Notes: a model not told the origin generated them from the letters alone. Shown: positions 45,748 to 55,715, counted from the stretch's first letter. The stretch: 64,000 nucleotides of DNA from an uncultured Eubacteriales bacterium (GCA_900546915.1 UREY01000007.1:1-64000); one strand, 5' to 3'. A program made the numbers and translations.

Positions 45748-46452
45748 TCATTTCTGACAATACTCGCGCGGTCCAAAAATTGCAGTTCCAACGCGGACCA
45801 TGGTGCTGCCACAGGCGATGGCATCCGGGTAGTCGCCGGACATTCCCATGGACAGATGCGCCATAGTGACATTATCGTATTTTTTTCTACTTATGTCAAC
45901 AAAAAGGTTGCGCATTTCCGAAAAAAATTGCAAATTTTCTCCCGGGTGCGTACTCACAGGAGGAATCGCCATCAAGCCCAAGGTCCGCAAATGGCAATAT
46001 TTTCCAAATCTTTCTAATTCTTCCCATAATTGCGCGGGAGAGAAGCCGGACTTACTCTCCTCGCCGGCAATATTGACTTCCAAAAGGACATCCTGGCAGA
46101 TCCCCTGCCGGGCAGCCTCCTGCTCCAGAACCTCCAGCAAGCTCCGGCGGTCGGCGCTCTGAATCAAATCCACATGGCCCACGACCTGCCGGACCTTATT
46201 GGTCTGCAGGTGGCCGATAAAATGGACCGGCGCGCCCCGATAGGCCCCTTCCGCCGACTTACGGACCAGCTCCTGGACCCGGTTTTCACCACAGCAGTCC
46301 ACCCCGGCCGCTATCGCCGCCTGCACCGCCTGGGTATCATTCATTTTTGTCGCCGCGCACAGAAGAATCTCCCCCGGGTCCCGGCCGCAGGCCAGCGCCG
46401 CCTCTGCGATCTTTGCCCGCACCCGGGCTACATTTTCCTGAATTTGTTTCAT
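45748..46452 (-). CDS. yggS: Pyridoxal phosphate homeostasis protein (YggS/YlmE family)
   Basis: This 234-residue single-domain PLP-binding protein has the family Lys in LCAATKMND, GENRVQEL, HFIGHLQTNK and a C-terminal LSMGMSGDYPDAIACG phosphate-binding segment. It keeps PLP and amino-acid pools in balance. The start at 46452 matches the family start. A TTG at 46476 with a good GGAGG is an alternative and would overlap the preceding gene by 23 bases. Its place before sepF matches the ylmE-sepF order of Firmicutes. Confidence 0.9.
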   Translation of the reverse strand: MKQIQENVARVRAKIAEAALACGRDPGEILLCAATKMNDTQAVQAAIAAGVDCCGENRVQELVRKSAEGAYRGAPVHFIGHLQTNKVRQVVGHVDLIQSADRRSLLEVLEQEAARQGICQDVLLEVNIAGEESKSGFSPAQLWEELERFGKYCHLRTLGLMAIPPVSTHPGENLQFFSEMRNLFVDISRKKYDNVTMAHLSMGMSGDYPDAIACGSTMVRVGTAIFGPREYCQK

Positions 46453-46453
46453 A

Positions 46454-47671
46454 TCAGTCAACCAGCTTTCCGTCAAAAAGTCCCTCCGTATCCAGGAGAA
46501 TCAAATCCTCCGGCCACAGGTAATCCGTGCTGCTTTGGTTCAGAGCGGCGATATAGGTATCTCCGTTGTCATACAGAAGCTCAATGTCTTTCCACACCGC
46601 CTTTGTGCCAACCAATACATAAACGCCGGCGGAGCCGGACTCCTCGCTGTAGCACACCGCTTCTCGCGGCACCCGGAGGCCGGAGTAGGTGTGGAAGATC
46701 AGGTCGGCATTCAGCCGCCGCAGCGCAGAGATGGAGGAGAGCTTGTCCTGCGAGGCCAAAACCAGCAGCCCCAGCTCCTGCTCCCGGTTCACCCGGGTGA
46801 CGGTCATCTCCAGCTCCAGACTTACTTCGCCGCCCAAGGTAACCGTCAGGCTGTCGCCGGTCTCCAGGCCCTCCAGGTACCGGCTCTCCACCGTGCAGGC
46901 ATAGTACCACTCCCCAGAGGTGATGAGACGTCCGGCCGTTTGCCCCGGCGCCGTGGGCGTCTGCTTCCACAGATCTTGAAATTCAGAAACGGTGATGTCC
47001 TCCAGCACCTGCGGCGTCAGCTGCTCCTCATAGCCGTCGGTCACGGCGGAGTAATAGCCTGCCGACTGGGCTACAATGGACTTGGTATCCGCCGTCGCGC
47101 TGGCTTCCATGGCCGCCAGCTGCCCCTGCATCTCAGAAACCTGCTTGGCCATCGCCGCAGTATCGGAGGTCCCCACGCTCTGACGGAGAATCAGGGACTT
47201 CAAATCCGCCCCCGTCTCCCGGGCTGTCTCCAGCCGTCCCTGCGCCACTTGCGCAGCAAAGGAGGAGGCCGCGCTCCCAACGCGCTCCGCCACCGCTTCG
47301 CTGTCCGTCAACTGCGTCTGGTAGGTAAGCGCCAGCTGAAGCTGCTCCAGCTCCTGCTCCAATTGCGCAATTTCCTCCTGGCGCTCCTGTGCGCCGGCGC
47401 TACGGAGGCTCACCGCGACCTCCTCTCCTGCGGCGACCTTCTCTCCCTCGTCCTTGGACGGAAGCACCAGGTCGTACGCTGCGGGAATCACCGTCTCCTG
47501 GCGCACCAAAAAGCCTTCTACGGATACTCCGTCGGAGGCTTCATACAAAACGGCTTGCGCCGTAGGCACGCCGCTGGATGCGGACTGCACCACATGATAT
47601 AAGATATAGCTGGCAACCATAAAGGCGAGGACCAGCATAATCACTTTCATAAATTGCTTGCCCTGTTTCAT
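46454..47671 (-). CDS. HlyD-like membrane-fusion-type protein in the division cluster
   Basis: This 405-residue protein has a single N-terminal span (about 9-28), an extracytoplasmic half-lipoyl/barrel start (VSVEGFLVRQETVIPA, then PSKDEGEKVAAGEEVAVSL), coiled-coil helices (about 95-130 and 150-190) and a C-terminal barrel. It resembles adaptor subunits of exporters, but no transporter ATPase or permease is nearby. It lies between hfq and yggS in a cell-division and maintenance operon, so a role in division-site envelope remodelling is possible. The function is unproven. Confidence 0.78.
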   Translation of the reverse strand: MKQGKQFMKVIMLVLAFMVASYILYHVVQSASSGVPTAQAVLYEASDGVSVEGFLVRQETVIPAAYDLVLPSKDEGEKVAAGEEVAVSLRSAGAQERQEEIAQLEQELEQLQLALTYQTQLTDSEAVAERVGSAASSFAAQVAQGRLETARETGADLKSLILRQSVGTSDTAAMAKQVSEMQGQLAAMEASATADTKSIVAQSAGYYSAVTDGYEEQLTPQVLEDITVSEFQDLWKQTPTAPGQTAGRLITSGEWYYACTVESRYLEGLETGDSLTVTLGGEVSLELEMTVTRVNREQELGLLVLASQDKLSSISALRRLNADLIFHTYSGLRVPREAVCYSEESGSAGVYVLVGTKAVWKDIELLYDNGDTYIAALNQSSTDYLWPEDLILLDTEGLFDGKLVD

Positions 47672-47719
47672 GGGAAAATGTCCTTTCTGCGGCCGATCCC
47701 ATGAAACAGGGCGTTCCCG

Positions 47720-47947
47720 TTAGGCGGGGGCGCCGGTTTTCAGAGGACGGGCCGGAACCAAGGTGGAAATGGCGTGCTTGTAGATCATCTGCTGCTTGTT
47801 ATCCGTGAGAAGAATCACCACAAAGTTATCGAAGCCGGTGATAACCCCCCGCAGTTGGAACCCGTTCATCAGGAACAGGGTGACAGGCAGGCGCTCCTTC
47901 AGCACCTGCCGCAGCAGCGCGTCTTGCAAATTCATGGTTTCAGACAT
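47720..47947 (-). CDS. hfq: RNA chaperone Hfq
   Basis: This 75-residue Sm-like protein has [39 protein letters not shown] (Sm1) and [10 protein letters not shown] (Sm2 with the KH motif). It forms a hexamer that binds small RNAs and A-rich RNA. The miaA-hfq order is conserved in many bacteria. AAGAAGGA stands before the ATG. Confidence 0.93.
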   Translation of the reverse strand: MSETMNLQDALLRQVLKERLPVTLFLMNGFQLRGVITGFDNFVVILLTDNKQQMIYKHAISTLVPARPLKTGAPA

Positions 47948-47984
47948 AAGTATTCCTTCTTTCTATTGGGATACCTCTATCTTA

Positions 47985-48926
47985 TCACCACGCTGTGTCG
48001 AAAAAGGGAATTTCCGCTACGGCCCGCTCCCAAAGCTGGGAAAAATCCTCAGAAGCCCTGCGGTGGATCCAGGAGATGGCCTGATTTCTCCGGAACCAGG
48101 TGAGCTGCCGCTTGGCGTAATGGCGGGAGGCCTTTTTCACCATCTCCGCCGCTTCCTGCACGGTACACCGGCCCTCCAGGGCCGCTAAAAATTCCTTGTA
48201 GCCGATGGCCTGCAGGGCCGTGGCGTCGGCGGGCACGCCTTCTGCCAGCAACCCTTGGATTTCCTCCAGAAGGCCGCGTTGCATCATGCAGTCCACCCGG
48301 AGGTCAATCCGCCGGTACAGCTCTCCCCGGTCCGCAAAATCCAGCCCCAGCCAGCAGGGCCGGTACTTGGCAGGCGCCGCCTGTGTCTCCAGGTTGTGCT
48401 GGGTTATGGTCTTTCCCGTCAGCCGGTACACCTCCAGCGCCCGAATCAGCCTCTTTTCATCGGCAGGGTGCAGCCGGGCGGCCGTTTCGGGGTCCACCTT
48501 CCGAAGCTCCTCCAGGAGGGCTTCGCCTCCGGCCTGCCGGGCCCAAGCCTGCAGCTCCCTGCGCAGCTCCCGGTCCGCCGTGGGCGCGAAGTCGTGCCCG
48601 CGCACCAAGGCGTCCATGTACAGGCCGGTTCCTCCCGCCAAAATAGCAACTTTACCCCGGGCCAAAATGTCCTGTACCACAGGAGCCGCCAGGTCTACAA
48701 ACTTTCCCACAGACATCCCTTCGTCCGGCTCTACCACATCCAGCATGTGGTGGGGCACCCCCCGCCGCTCCTCCGGAGTCGGCTTTGCCGTGCCGATGTC
48801 CATGCGGCGATAAACCTGCATGGAATCACAGGACACCACTTCCCCATCCAGGGCCACCGCCAGGGCCACCGCCAAATCCGTTTTCCCGGAGGCCGTAGGG
48901 CCCGCTATGCATATCATCCGGTCCAA
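47985..48926 (-). CDS. miaA: tRNA dimethylallyltransferase MiaA
   Basis: This 313-residue enzyme adds the isopentenyl group to A37 of tRNAs that read codons starting with U. Walker A is GPTASGKTDLA, followed by SCDSMQVYRRMDIGTAKP, AGGTGLYMDAL and the C-terminal RQLTWFRRN. The start is a TTG at 48926 with GGAGG 7 bases upstream; the ATG three codons later would have a long spacing. Its product is the substrate of MiaB, encoded at the head of the same operon. Confidence 0.93.
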   Translation of the reverse strand: MDRMICIAGPTASGKTDLAVALAVALDGEVVSCDSMQVYRRMDIGTAKPTPEERRGVPHHMLDVVEPDEGMSVGKFVDLAAPVVQDILARGKVAILAGGTGLYMDALVRGHDFAPTADRELRRELQAWARQAGGEALLEELRKVDPETAARLHPADEKRLIRALEVYRLTGKTITQHNLETQAAPAKYRPCWLGLDFADRGELYRRIDLRVDCMMQRGLLEEIQGLLAEGVPADATALQAIGYKEFLAALEGRCTVQEAAEMVKKASRHYAKRQLTWFRRNQAISWIHRRASEDFSQLWERAVAEIPFFDTAW

Positions 48927-48966
48927 ACAAGCGCCTCCTTTCCCGGGACCTCATTCCCCAGCCGGC

Positions 48967-50844
48967 TTATGCCCGGCCAAACTGACGCTCCAGCTGCTGT
49001 CGGGTCAGCCGGATACAGACCGGACGGCCGTGGGGGCAGTGCTTTAAATCCGGCCGATTCAACACCTCCCGCACCAAAGCCTCCCGCTCCAGAGGATCCG
49101 TGCGCCACCCGGCCTTGATGGCGGCTTTGCAGGCCATCGTATGCAGGAGGTGATCCCGCAGGCTGTCCCGGTCTTCCCGGCGGCCCTCCTGCAAATCCTG
49201 GGCCAGACCGGCGAGGCAATCTGCCGCCTGCTCCGGCGAGAGATCCATCGGCGCCCGGCGCAGCAGGACCGTACCCTCTCCGAATTCCTCCACCCCATAG
49301 CCCAGCTCATCCAGCAAAGGCAGATGGGCCAAGAGCAACGCCGCGCCCTCTTGGCCCAGGCGGCAGGTCTGAGGGGCCAGGAGCGTCTGCGACGCGATTT
49401 CCTGCTTCTGCGCCCGGAGCCGGTCGAACAGGATCCGTTCATGGGCGGCGTGCTTGTCAATGAGAAGGGCCTCTTCGCCCTGCTGCACCACAATATAGGT
49501 TTGAAACAGCTCGCCCAGCACAGTAAAGGAGATCTCCTCCGGCATGGGAAGGACCTCCTGCCCCGCCGGGGCCTCCGTCCGGCGCGGCTTGGATTCCTCC
49601 TGGGGAAGCGGCCGCTCCGTCTGCCCCGTCTGTGGGCGCGGGATGGTCACCGGCTGGGCCACGGAAACCGGCTCCATTGCCCGGGCTGCCGCCCGAGCCC
49701 GCCCCGGGTCCGGCTTTTCCCCCCCGGCCAGAACACCGGCTATCTGCCGGTAGGTCTCTGCGGAAATCGTTTGGAACGCCGGTTCCTTTTTGGGAGCCGC
49801 CGGTGGGATCTCGGTCTTTTTTTCGCTCTCCCGGCTCAGACGCAGCTCCGGCCTGTCCTGGGCTTTGTTTAAGGCGGCCAGGACCCCGTAGTGCACACAG
49901 TCAAACGCCTCCCGTTCCGAAAGGAACTTCACCTCCGTCTTAGCCGGATGGACATTGACATCCACACTCTGAAACGGCACCTGCAAATGCAACACACAGG
50001 CGGGAAACCGCCCCACCATGAGTTGATTTCGATACGCTTCCTCCAGGGCCGACTGGAGGAGCTTGGACTTTACCGGTCGGTCGTTGACAAAAAAGGTCTG
50101 GTAGGTCCGGCTGGCTCTGGCCTGGGTGGGCTTGGAGACATAGCCCCACACCTTACTTTTTTCCCAATGGCTCTCCACCGGCACCAAATTTGCCGCTTCC
50201 CTGCCGTAAACCCCCGCCAGCGCAGACAGCAGCTGGCCGTCTCCCGGCGTATTGAGGATTTCCTTTCCGTCCCGCAAAAGACGTATGGCCACCTGGGGAT
50301 GGGCCAGGGCCTGGCGCTGGACCGCCGCTGCCACGGCGGCTCCCTCCACACTGTCCTGCTTCATAAACTTCATACGGGCCGGGGTGTTGAAAAAGAGGTC
50401 CCGGACGATGATGGTCGTCCCCTCCGGGCAGCCCGCCTCGGACTGCTCGATGATCTGCCCGGCCTCCAGATGCAGGCCCGTGCCCGCCACAGCCCCTGCC
50501 GTCTTCGTCAACAGGTCCACGCGGGAAACCGATGCAATGGCCGCCAGCGCCTCTCCCCGAAAGCCCATGGTGCCGATGGCGTTCAAATCCTCCGGGCACC
50601 GGAGCTTGGAGGTGGCATGGCGGAGAAACGCCGTCCGGGCATCCTCCGCAGTCATCCCGCAGCCGTTATCCGTCACCCGGAGAAAGGTCATGCCTCCGTC
50701 CCGCAGTTCCACGGTGACTTGAGAGGCTCCGGCATCCACCGCATTTTCCAGCAGCTCCTTCACCACGGAGGCCGGACGCTCCACCACTTCGCCGGCGGCA
50801 ATCAAATTTGCTACGTGGGCAGAGAGCTGAATGATTTTCGGCAT
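48967..50844 (-). CDS. mutL: DNA mismatch repair protein MutL
   Basis: This 625-residue GHKL ATPase has the N-terminal ELLENAVDAG, DNGCGM and GFRGEAL motifs, a Pro/Ala-rich linker (about 340-440) and the C-terminal dimerisation domain. A QEVLLP-like region and the HAAHERILFDRL motif mark the metal-dependent endonuclease type found in Firmicutes, and CPHGRP lies near the C-terminus. It works with MutS, encoded two genes upstream. GGAGG is close to the ATG at 50844. Confidence 0.95.
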   Translation of the reverse strand: MPKIIQLSAHVANLIAAGEVVERPASVVKELLENAVDAGASQVTVELRDGGMTFLRVTDNGCGMTAEDARTAFLRHATSKLRCPEDLNAIGTMGFRGEALAAIASVSRVDLLTKTAGAVAGTGLHLEAGQIIEQSEAGCPEGTTIIVRDLFFNTPARMKFMKQDSVEGAAVAAAVQRQALAHPQVAIRLLRDGKEILNTPGDGQLLSALAGVYGREAANLVPVESHWEKSKVWGYVSKPTQARASRTYQTFFVNDRPVKSKLLQSALEEAYRNQLMVGRFPACVLHLQVPFQSVDVNVHPAKTEVKFLSEREAFDCVHYGVLAALNKAQDRPELRLSRESEKKTEIPPAAPKKEPAFQTISAETYRQIAGVLAGGEKPDPGRARAAARAMEPVSVAQPVTIPRPQTGQTERPLPQEESKPRRTEAPAGQEVLPMPEEISFTVLGELFQTYIVVQQGEEALLIDKHAAHERILFDRLRAQKQEIASQTLLAPQTCRLGQEGAALLLAHLPLLDELGYGVEEFGEGTVLLRRAPMDLSPEQAADCLAGLAQDLQEGRREDRDSLRDHLLHTMACKAAIKAGWRTDPLEREALVREVLNRPDLKHCPHGRPVCIRLTRQQLERQFGRA

Positions 50845-50857
50845 AGACCTCCTCCTC

Positions 50858-51568
50858 TCACAACAGCGCCTGGATGGACACGGCATTGATCACCGCATGC
50901 ATCAGAATCGGGGCAAAAATCGTATCTGCCTTCTCGTAGGCCCAGGCCAGGGCAATCCCGGCGGGAATGTACTCCAGTGCAAGCACAGCCAAAGAAGAGA
51001 GCGCTTCCTGCCCCACGTAACCGGCCACATGGATGAGGCAAAAGGCCACCGTAGACAGTACATAAGCCGCGATCCGGTTGCGCCGGTGCAGGCCCTGAAA
51101 CAGCAGGCCCCGGAAGATACACTCTTCTGTCAACGGCGTCAAAAGCACCGTACCAACTACCATCACCCACCGGGCCCGGCTCGCCATCGCCGCAATCGAC
51201 GCATTGTTGATATTTTCCAGTCCCGGCATGCCGTACCGGACCGCCCAAGTGATGAGCAGGGTTCCGGCATAGTACATCACCAGGCCCAGGATCACAGCCT
51301 GGAAAAATCCCCAAAACCGCTTGCCTATCATAATCAACGATTTTTTTAAAAATTTTCTGTATATGACGGCTGTGGCCAGGAAATTAACGGTAAAAAACAC
51401 ACCGTTCAGTCTGGCCTGGCCCAACAGACTCTCCGTCTGCCAATCCAAAAGCCGAAAAATCTCCGACAGAATCCAGGCCAGCAAAATTAGAAAAAAGGGA
51501 ACGTACAGCCAACCCCACACCAGTTCTCCCCGGGTCATGGAGATGGAAAGCCGTTTGGTCTCGTTCAT
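50858..51568 (-). CDS. CPBP-family (CAAX protease-like) intramembrane metalloprotease
   Basis: This 236-residue membrane protein of about six spans has the family motifs EECIFRGLLFQGL (EExxxR), HVAGY and a C-terminal HAVIN-type segment (MHAVINAVSI), which together form the putative zinc site. In Gram-positive bacteria members take part in bacteriocin immunity or protein processing. It lies between mutS and mutL, which is an odd place for a protease, and is probably a passenger gene. The start at 51568 has GAGG upstream. Confidence 0.85.
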   Translation of the reverse strand: MNETKRLSISMTRGELVWGWLYVPFFLILLAWILSEIFRLLDWQTESLLGQARLNGVFFTVNFLATAVIYRKFLKKSLIMIGKRFWGFFQAVILGLVMYYAGTLLITWAVRYGMPGLENINNASIAAMASRARWVMVVGTVLLTPLTEECIFRGLLFQGLHRRNRIAAYVLSTVAFCLIHVAGYVGQEALSSLAVLALEYIPAGIALAWAYEKADTIFAPILMHAVINAVSIQALL

Positions 51569-51584
51569 GGCACACCTCAATTTC

Positions 51585-54185
51585 CTACAGCATCTGCTTC
51601 AGGCGAAACAGCAGATTCATGGCCTCAATGGGGGTCAGGGTTTCCACCGCCACCTTCTGCAGCTCCCGGCATACCGCCTGGGCCGACACGTCCAGCATGG
51701 AGACCTGATCCCCCGCTGCCGCCGGGAGCGCCTGATTGGCCGGGACGCCGCCGGACTCCAGCTCCTGCAGCAGCTGCCTGGCCCGGCTGATAACGGAAGC
51801 CGGCAGGCCGGCCAGGTTGGCCACCTCCACGCCGTAGGACTCATCCGCCGCCCCGGGAACGATCTTCCGAAGAAATATCATATCCTTTCCCCGTTTTTTT
51901 ACGGCGATGTTGTAGTTTTTCACGTTGGGGAGCTCCGCTTCCATAGCGGTGAGCTCATGATAATGGGTGGCAAACAGGGTCTTCGCCCCCAGCTTTTTGG
52001 GATTTGCCGCATACTCCAGCACCGCCCGGGCAATGGCCATCCCGTCAAAGGTGGAGGTGCCGCGTCCAATCTCATCCAAAATCAACAGGCTCCTGGCTGT
52101 CGCATGTTTTAAAATCTGGGCAACCTCCGTCATCTCCACCATGAAGGTAGACTGACCTGAGGCCAGGTCATCGCTGGCGCCAATCCGGGTAAACACCCGG
52201 TCCACCACGCCGATCCGCGCGGATTTGGCCGGAACAAAGGAACCCATTTGAGCCAGAATCACCATCAGCGCGACCTGACGCATGTAAGTAGACTTACCGG
52301 CCATATTGGGGCCCGTGATGATGGACACCTGGGAACCGGATATGCCCAGCTCCGTATCGTTGGGCACAAACAGGCTGTCCTTCAAAACCTGCTCCACCAC
52401 CGGATGGCGGCCCTCCCGAATGAGGATCTCCGGCCCGGTGGTGATCTCCGGACGGCAGTATCCCCGCTGCGCGGCCACAGCGGCAAGAGAGCACAGCACA
52501 TCCACTGCCGCCACCGCCTCGGCCGTCTCCTGCACCCGGCCCGCCTGCTTGGCGATGAATTCCCGCAGGCGGGTAAACAGCTGATATTCCAACGTCGTAA
52601 TCTGGTCCTTCGCCGTCAGCACCGTGGCTTCCAATTCCTTGAGCTCCTGGGTTATGTACCGCTCACAGTTGGCCAGGGTCTGCTTTCGAATGTAGTCTGC
52701 CGGCACCTGCTCCTGGAAAGACTTGGAGACCTCAATATAGTATCCAAAAACCCGGTTATAGCCCACCTTCAAGGTGCGGATACCGGTTTTTTCCCGCTCC
52801 CGCCCCTCAATGGCGGCGATGGTCCCGGCGCCGCCGTTCATGATATCCCGCAGGCGGTCGATCTCCGGATCGGCTCCCTCCCGGATCAAGCCGCCCTCCC
52901 GGACGGTAAAGGGAGGATCTGCCACAACGGCTTTTTCAATGAGACTCCGGCAATCCTGCAGCTCATCCATTTCCTTCCGAAGCCGGGTCAGCATGGGACT
53001 CTGCAGGCGCTCCAGCTGCTCCTTCAGCGCCGGCAGCGGGCGGCAACCCTGGGCCAGGCTGATCAGGTCCCGGCCGTTGGCGGAGCCCGTCACAATCCGG
53101 GTCATCACCCGCTCCAAGTCGGAGATCTCCTTCAGACAGGCCTCAACCTCTCCCCGCGCCACGGGGTTACCGACCAGCTCCTCCACCGCGCTCTGCCGGC
53201 GGCCGATTTCCACCGGATCCAGCAGGGGCTTCTCTAACCAGGAGCGGAGCAGCCGCCCACCCATGGCAGTCTTCGTCTTGTCCAGCACCCAGAGCAGGCT
53301 CCCCCGCTTGGATTTATCCCGTAAGGTCTCCGTCAGCTCCAGATTCCTTCTGGCCGTCAGATCCAGCTCCAGATAACGGCCTGTGGTATAGTATTCCAGA
53401 TGACGGATGTGGCTTAGATCGCTTTTTTGCGTCTCCTGAAGCGTCTGGAGCAACACCGCGCAGGCCAAAATCACCGCATCCTGACCGGCCAAGCCCAGCT
53501 CTGCCAGATTGGCCTGAAAGTGACGCTCCAAAAGCTGCGCCGCCGCTTCCGGCTCCGGCGGCTCCGCCTTTCCTTCGTCCACACAGCAGCGCAGCCGCTG
53601 AAACAGGGTTTCTTCAATTTCCTCCGCCGTCACATCCCGGCCGTTGCGTATGATCTCCGCCGGGGCAAACCGCCCCAACTCCGCCGCAATTCTGGACGCG
53701 GCCTCCGCTCCCTGGGCCCCCGTGGCATAAAATGCACCGGTGGAAACATCACAGAAGCACAGGCCGTAGGCTCCTTCCAGGCCGTACAGGCTGGCCATGT
53801 AGTTGTTCCGGCTCTCATCCAGCATAGAGCTTTCCGTCACGGTACCGGGCGTCACAATCCGCACGATGTCCCGGTCAACCAAGCCTTTGGCCGTAGCCGG
53901 ATCCTCCGTCTGCTCACAAATGGCCACCTTATATCCTTTGGCCACCAGGCGCGCAATATAGCTCTCGGCGGAGTGATACGGCACGCCGCACATCGGGGTC
54001 TGCTCGGCTTTGTCCTTCCCCCGGTCCCGGGTGGTCAGCGTCAAATCCAGCTCTTTGGCCGCCAGCTTGGCGTCCTCGTTGAACATCTCATAAAAGTCCC
54101 CCAGGCGGAAAAACAACAGACAGTCCTTGTTTTTCTCCTTCATCTCCAGGTACTGCCGCATCATAGGGGTCAATTCTGTGGCCAT
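51585..54185 (-). CDS. mutS: DNA mismatch repair protein MutS
   Basis: This 866-residue mismatch-recognition ATPase has the N-terminal mismatch domain (LFFRLGDFYEMF, the Phe-x-Glu of mismatch contact), connector, lever and clamp domains, Walker A GPNMAGKSTYMRQ and Walker B ILDEIGRGTSTFDG. It is full length for MutS1. miaB precedes it by 9 bases. The mutS-mutL pair is interrupted here by the protease gene. Confidence 0.96.
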   Translation of the reverse strand: MATELTPMMRQYLEMKEKNKDCLLFFRLGDFYEMFNEDAKLAAKELDLTLTTRDRGKDKAEQTPMCGVPYHSAESYIARLVAKGYKVAICEQTEDPATAKGLVDRDIVRIVTPGTVTESSMLDESRNNYMASLYGLEGAYGLCFCDVSTGAFYATGAQGAEAASRIAAELGRFAPAEIIRNGRDVTAEEIEETLFQRLRCCVDEGKAEPPEPEAAAQLLERHFQANLAELGLAGQDAVILACAVLLQTLQETQKSDLSHIRHLEYYTTGRYLELDLTARRNLELTETLRDKSKRGSLLWVLDKTKTAMGGRLLRSWLEKPLLDPVEIGRRQSAVEELVGNPVARGEVEACLKEISDLERVMTRIVTGSANGRDLISLAQGCRPLPALKEQLERLQSPMLTRLRKEMDELQDCRSLIEKAVVADPPFTVREGGLIREGADPEIDRLRDIMNGGAGTIAAIEGREREKTGIRTLKVGYNRVFGYYIEVSKSFQEQVPADYIRKQTLANCERYITQELKELEATVLTAKDQITTLEYQLFTRLREFIAKQAGRVQETAEAVAAVDVLCSLAAVAAQRGYCRPEITTGPEILIREGRHPVVEQVLKDSLFVPNDTELGISGSQVSIITGPNMAGKSTYMRQVALMVILAQMGSFVPAKSARIGVVDRVFTRIGASDDLASGQSTFMVEMTEVAQILKHATARSLLILDEIGRGTSTFDGMAIARAVLEYAANPKKLGAKTLFATHYHELTAMEAELPNVKNYNIAVKKRGKDMIFLRKIVPGAADESYGVEVANLAGLPASVISRARQLLQELESGGVPANQALPAAAGDQVSMLDVSAQAVCRELQKVAVETLTPIEAMNLLFRLKQML

Positions 54186-54194
54186 GGTCTTCTC

Positions 54195-55622
54195 TCACTT
54201 TCTCTCCGGCGCCGGCCCATCCGCCAAAACGCCGGTCAGGCTCCAGGTCGCCGCGCCGTCAATTTTTACCCAGCAAAATTGGCCCACAAGCTCCGGCCCT
54301 CCCGGGAAACGGACCAGGCGGCCGCCTTCCGTACGGGCCGTAAGCCGGCCGGACTCCATTCCGTCCACCAATACCCGGAGGGTCTTGCCCACATAGGCGC
54401 GGTGCTTTTCCTCAGAAACGGCATTCTGCACGGCACAGAGCCGGTCAAACCATCGGTTCTTCTCCTGCCGGCTCACAGGATCCGGCAGCTTGGCTGCCGG
54501 GGTGCCGGGACGGGGAGAAAAAATAAACGTAAACAGCGCGTCATAGCGCACCTGCTCAATTAAAGATATCGTCTCTTCCCACTCTGCTTCCGTCTCCCCG
54601 GGAAACCCGACAATGACATCGGAGGTGAGAACCAGCTCCGGCATGACCCGGCGGGCATAATCCACCAAATCCAGGTATTGCCGCCGGTCGTAGTGCCGGT
54701 TCATGGCCTTCAGAACCCGGTCGCTCCCACACTGCACCGGCAGGTGGAGCTGCTTGGCAATCCTCGGATACCGGGCCATGGTGTCGAAGAGCTTGGGCCC
54801 TGCGTCCCTGGGGTGGCTGGTCATAAATCGCAGCAGGTAATCTCCGGGAATTCGGGCAATCTCCGCCAGCAGGTCGGAAAAGTCTACGCCGCAATCCAAA
54901 TCCTTGCCGTAAGAGTTGACGTTCTGTCCCAAAAGGGTGATATCCTTGTACCCGGATGCAATCAGGGCCCGGCATTCCTCTAAGATCTCCTCCGGTCTCC
55001 GGCTCCGCTCCCGGCCCCGGACATAGGGAACAATGCAGTAGGAGCAAAAATTGTTGCAGCCGTACATGATGGACACCCATGCCTTTAGATCGCTCTCCCG
55101 TCGGACCGGCAGTCCTTCGGCAATGGAGCCCGCTTCGTCCTGGGTGTAGTACGTCCGCTTCCCCGACAGGAGCACCCGGCGCAAAATCTCCGGAAACTGC
55201 CACAAATGATGGGTAGAAAACACCCCGTCCACCTGGGGAAAGCTCTTGCGAATCCGCGCTTCCACCTCCGGCTGTCCCGCCATGCAGCCGCAGAGAAAAA
55301 TTTTCTGCTCCGGATGGCGGCGCTTGGTATGGCTCAATGCACCCAGGTTGCCAAACACCCGCTGCTCGGCATGCTCCCGAATGGCGCAGGTGTTCATGAC
55401 CACCACATCCGCCCCTTCGGGTCCCTCGCCGAAGCCATAGCCGCACGCGGACAGCATTCCGCGGATCCGTTCGGAGTCCGCTTCATTCTGTTGACAGCCA
55501 TACGTCTCCACATAGGCAACGGGCGTCCGGCCCCGGCTGTGCCAATACGCCTGAATCTGCGCGCACAGCTGCATCTGGGCCTCCACCTGCTCCTGGGAGA
55601 TTCCTGTGGTTTTCCGGTTCAA
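54195..55622 (-). CDS. miaB: tRNA-2-methylthio-N6-dimethylallyladenosine synthase MiaB
   Basis: This 475-residue radical-SAM methylthiotransferase adds the methylthio group to i6A37 in tRNA. The N-terminal UPF0004 domain has Cys residues in YVETYGCQQNEADSER, NTCAIREHAEQR and LCGCMAGQ, the radical-SAM cluster motif is CNNFCSYC, and a C-terminal TRAM domain follows. The start is a TTG at 55622 with GGAGG 8 bases upstream; the frame continues upstream but no ATG with a ribosome-binding site was seen. It is the first gene of the operon that also encodes MiaA. Confidence 0.93.
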   Translation of the reverse strand: MNRKTTGISQEQVEAQMQLCAQIQAYWHSRGRTPVAYVETYGCQQNEADSERIRGMLSACGYGFGEGPEGADVVVMNTCAIREHAEQRVFGNLGALSHTKRRHPEQKIFLCGCMAGQPEVEARIRKSFPQVDGVFSTHHLWQFPEILRRVLLSGKRTYYTQDEAGSIAEGLPVRRESDLKAWVSIMYGCNNFCSYCIVPYVRGRERSRRPEEILEECRALIASGYKDITLLGQNVNSYGKDLDCGVDFSDLLAEIARIPGDYLLRFMTSHPRDAGPKLFDTMARYPRIAKQLHLPVQCGSDRVLKAMNRHYDRRQYLDLVDYARRVMPELVLTSDVIVGFPGETEAEWEETISLIEQVRYDALFTFIFSPRPGTPAAKLPDPVSRQEKNRWFDRLCAVQNAVSEEKHRAYVGKTLRVLVDGMESGRLTARTEGGRLVRFPGGPELVGQFCWVKIDGAATWSLTGVLADGPAPERK

Positions 55623-55668
55623 TGGGGCTCCCTCCAATCCAACAAAAACAATGCTTTCTGAATATTGT

Positions 55669-55697
55669 ATTTTACCATTTTTCCGCATTCTTTGCAA
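55669..55697 (-). promoter_or_regulatory. Promoter of the miaB-mutS-mutL-miaA-hfq-division operon
   Basis: TTGCAA, 17 bases and TAAAAT on the minus strand, about 45 bases before miaB. Confidence 0.75.
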
Positions 55698-55715
55698 GAT
55701 ATTTTGCCGCTAATT

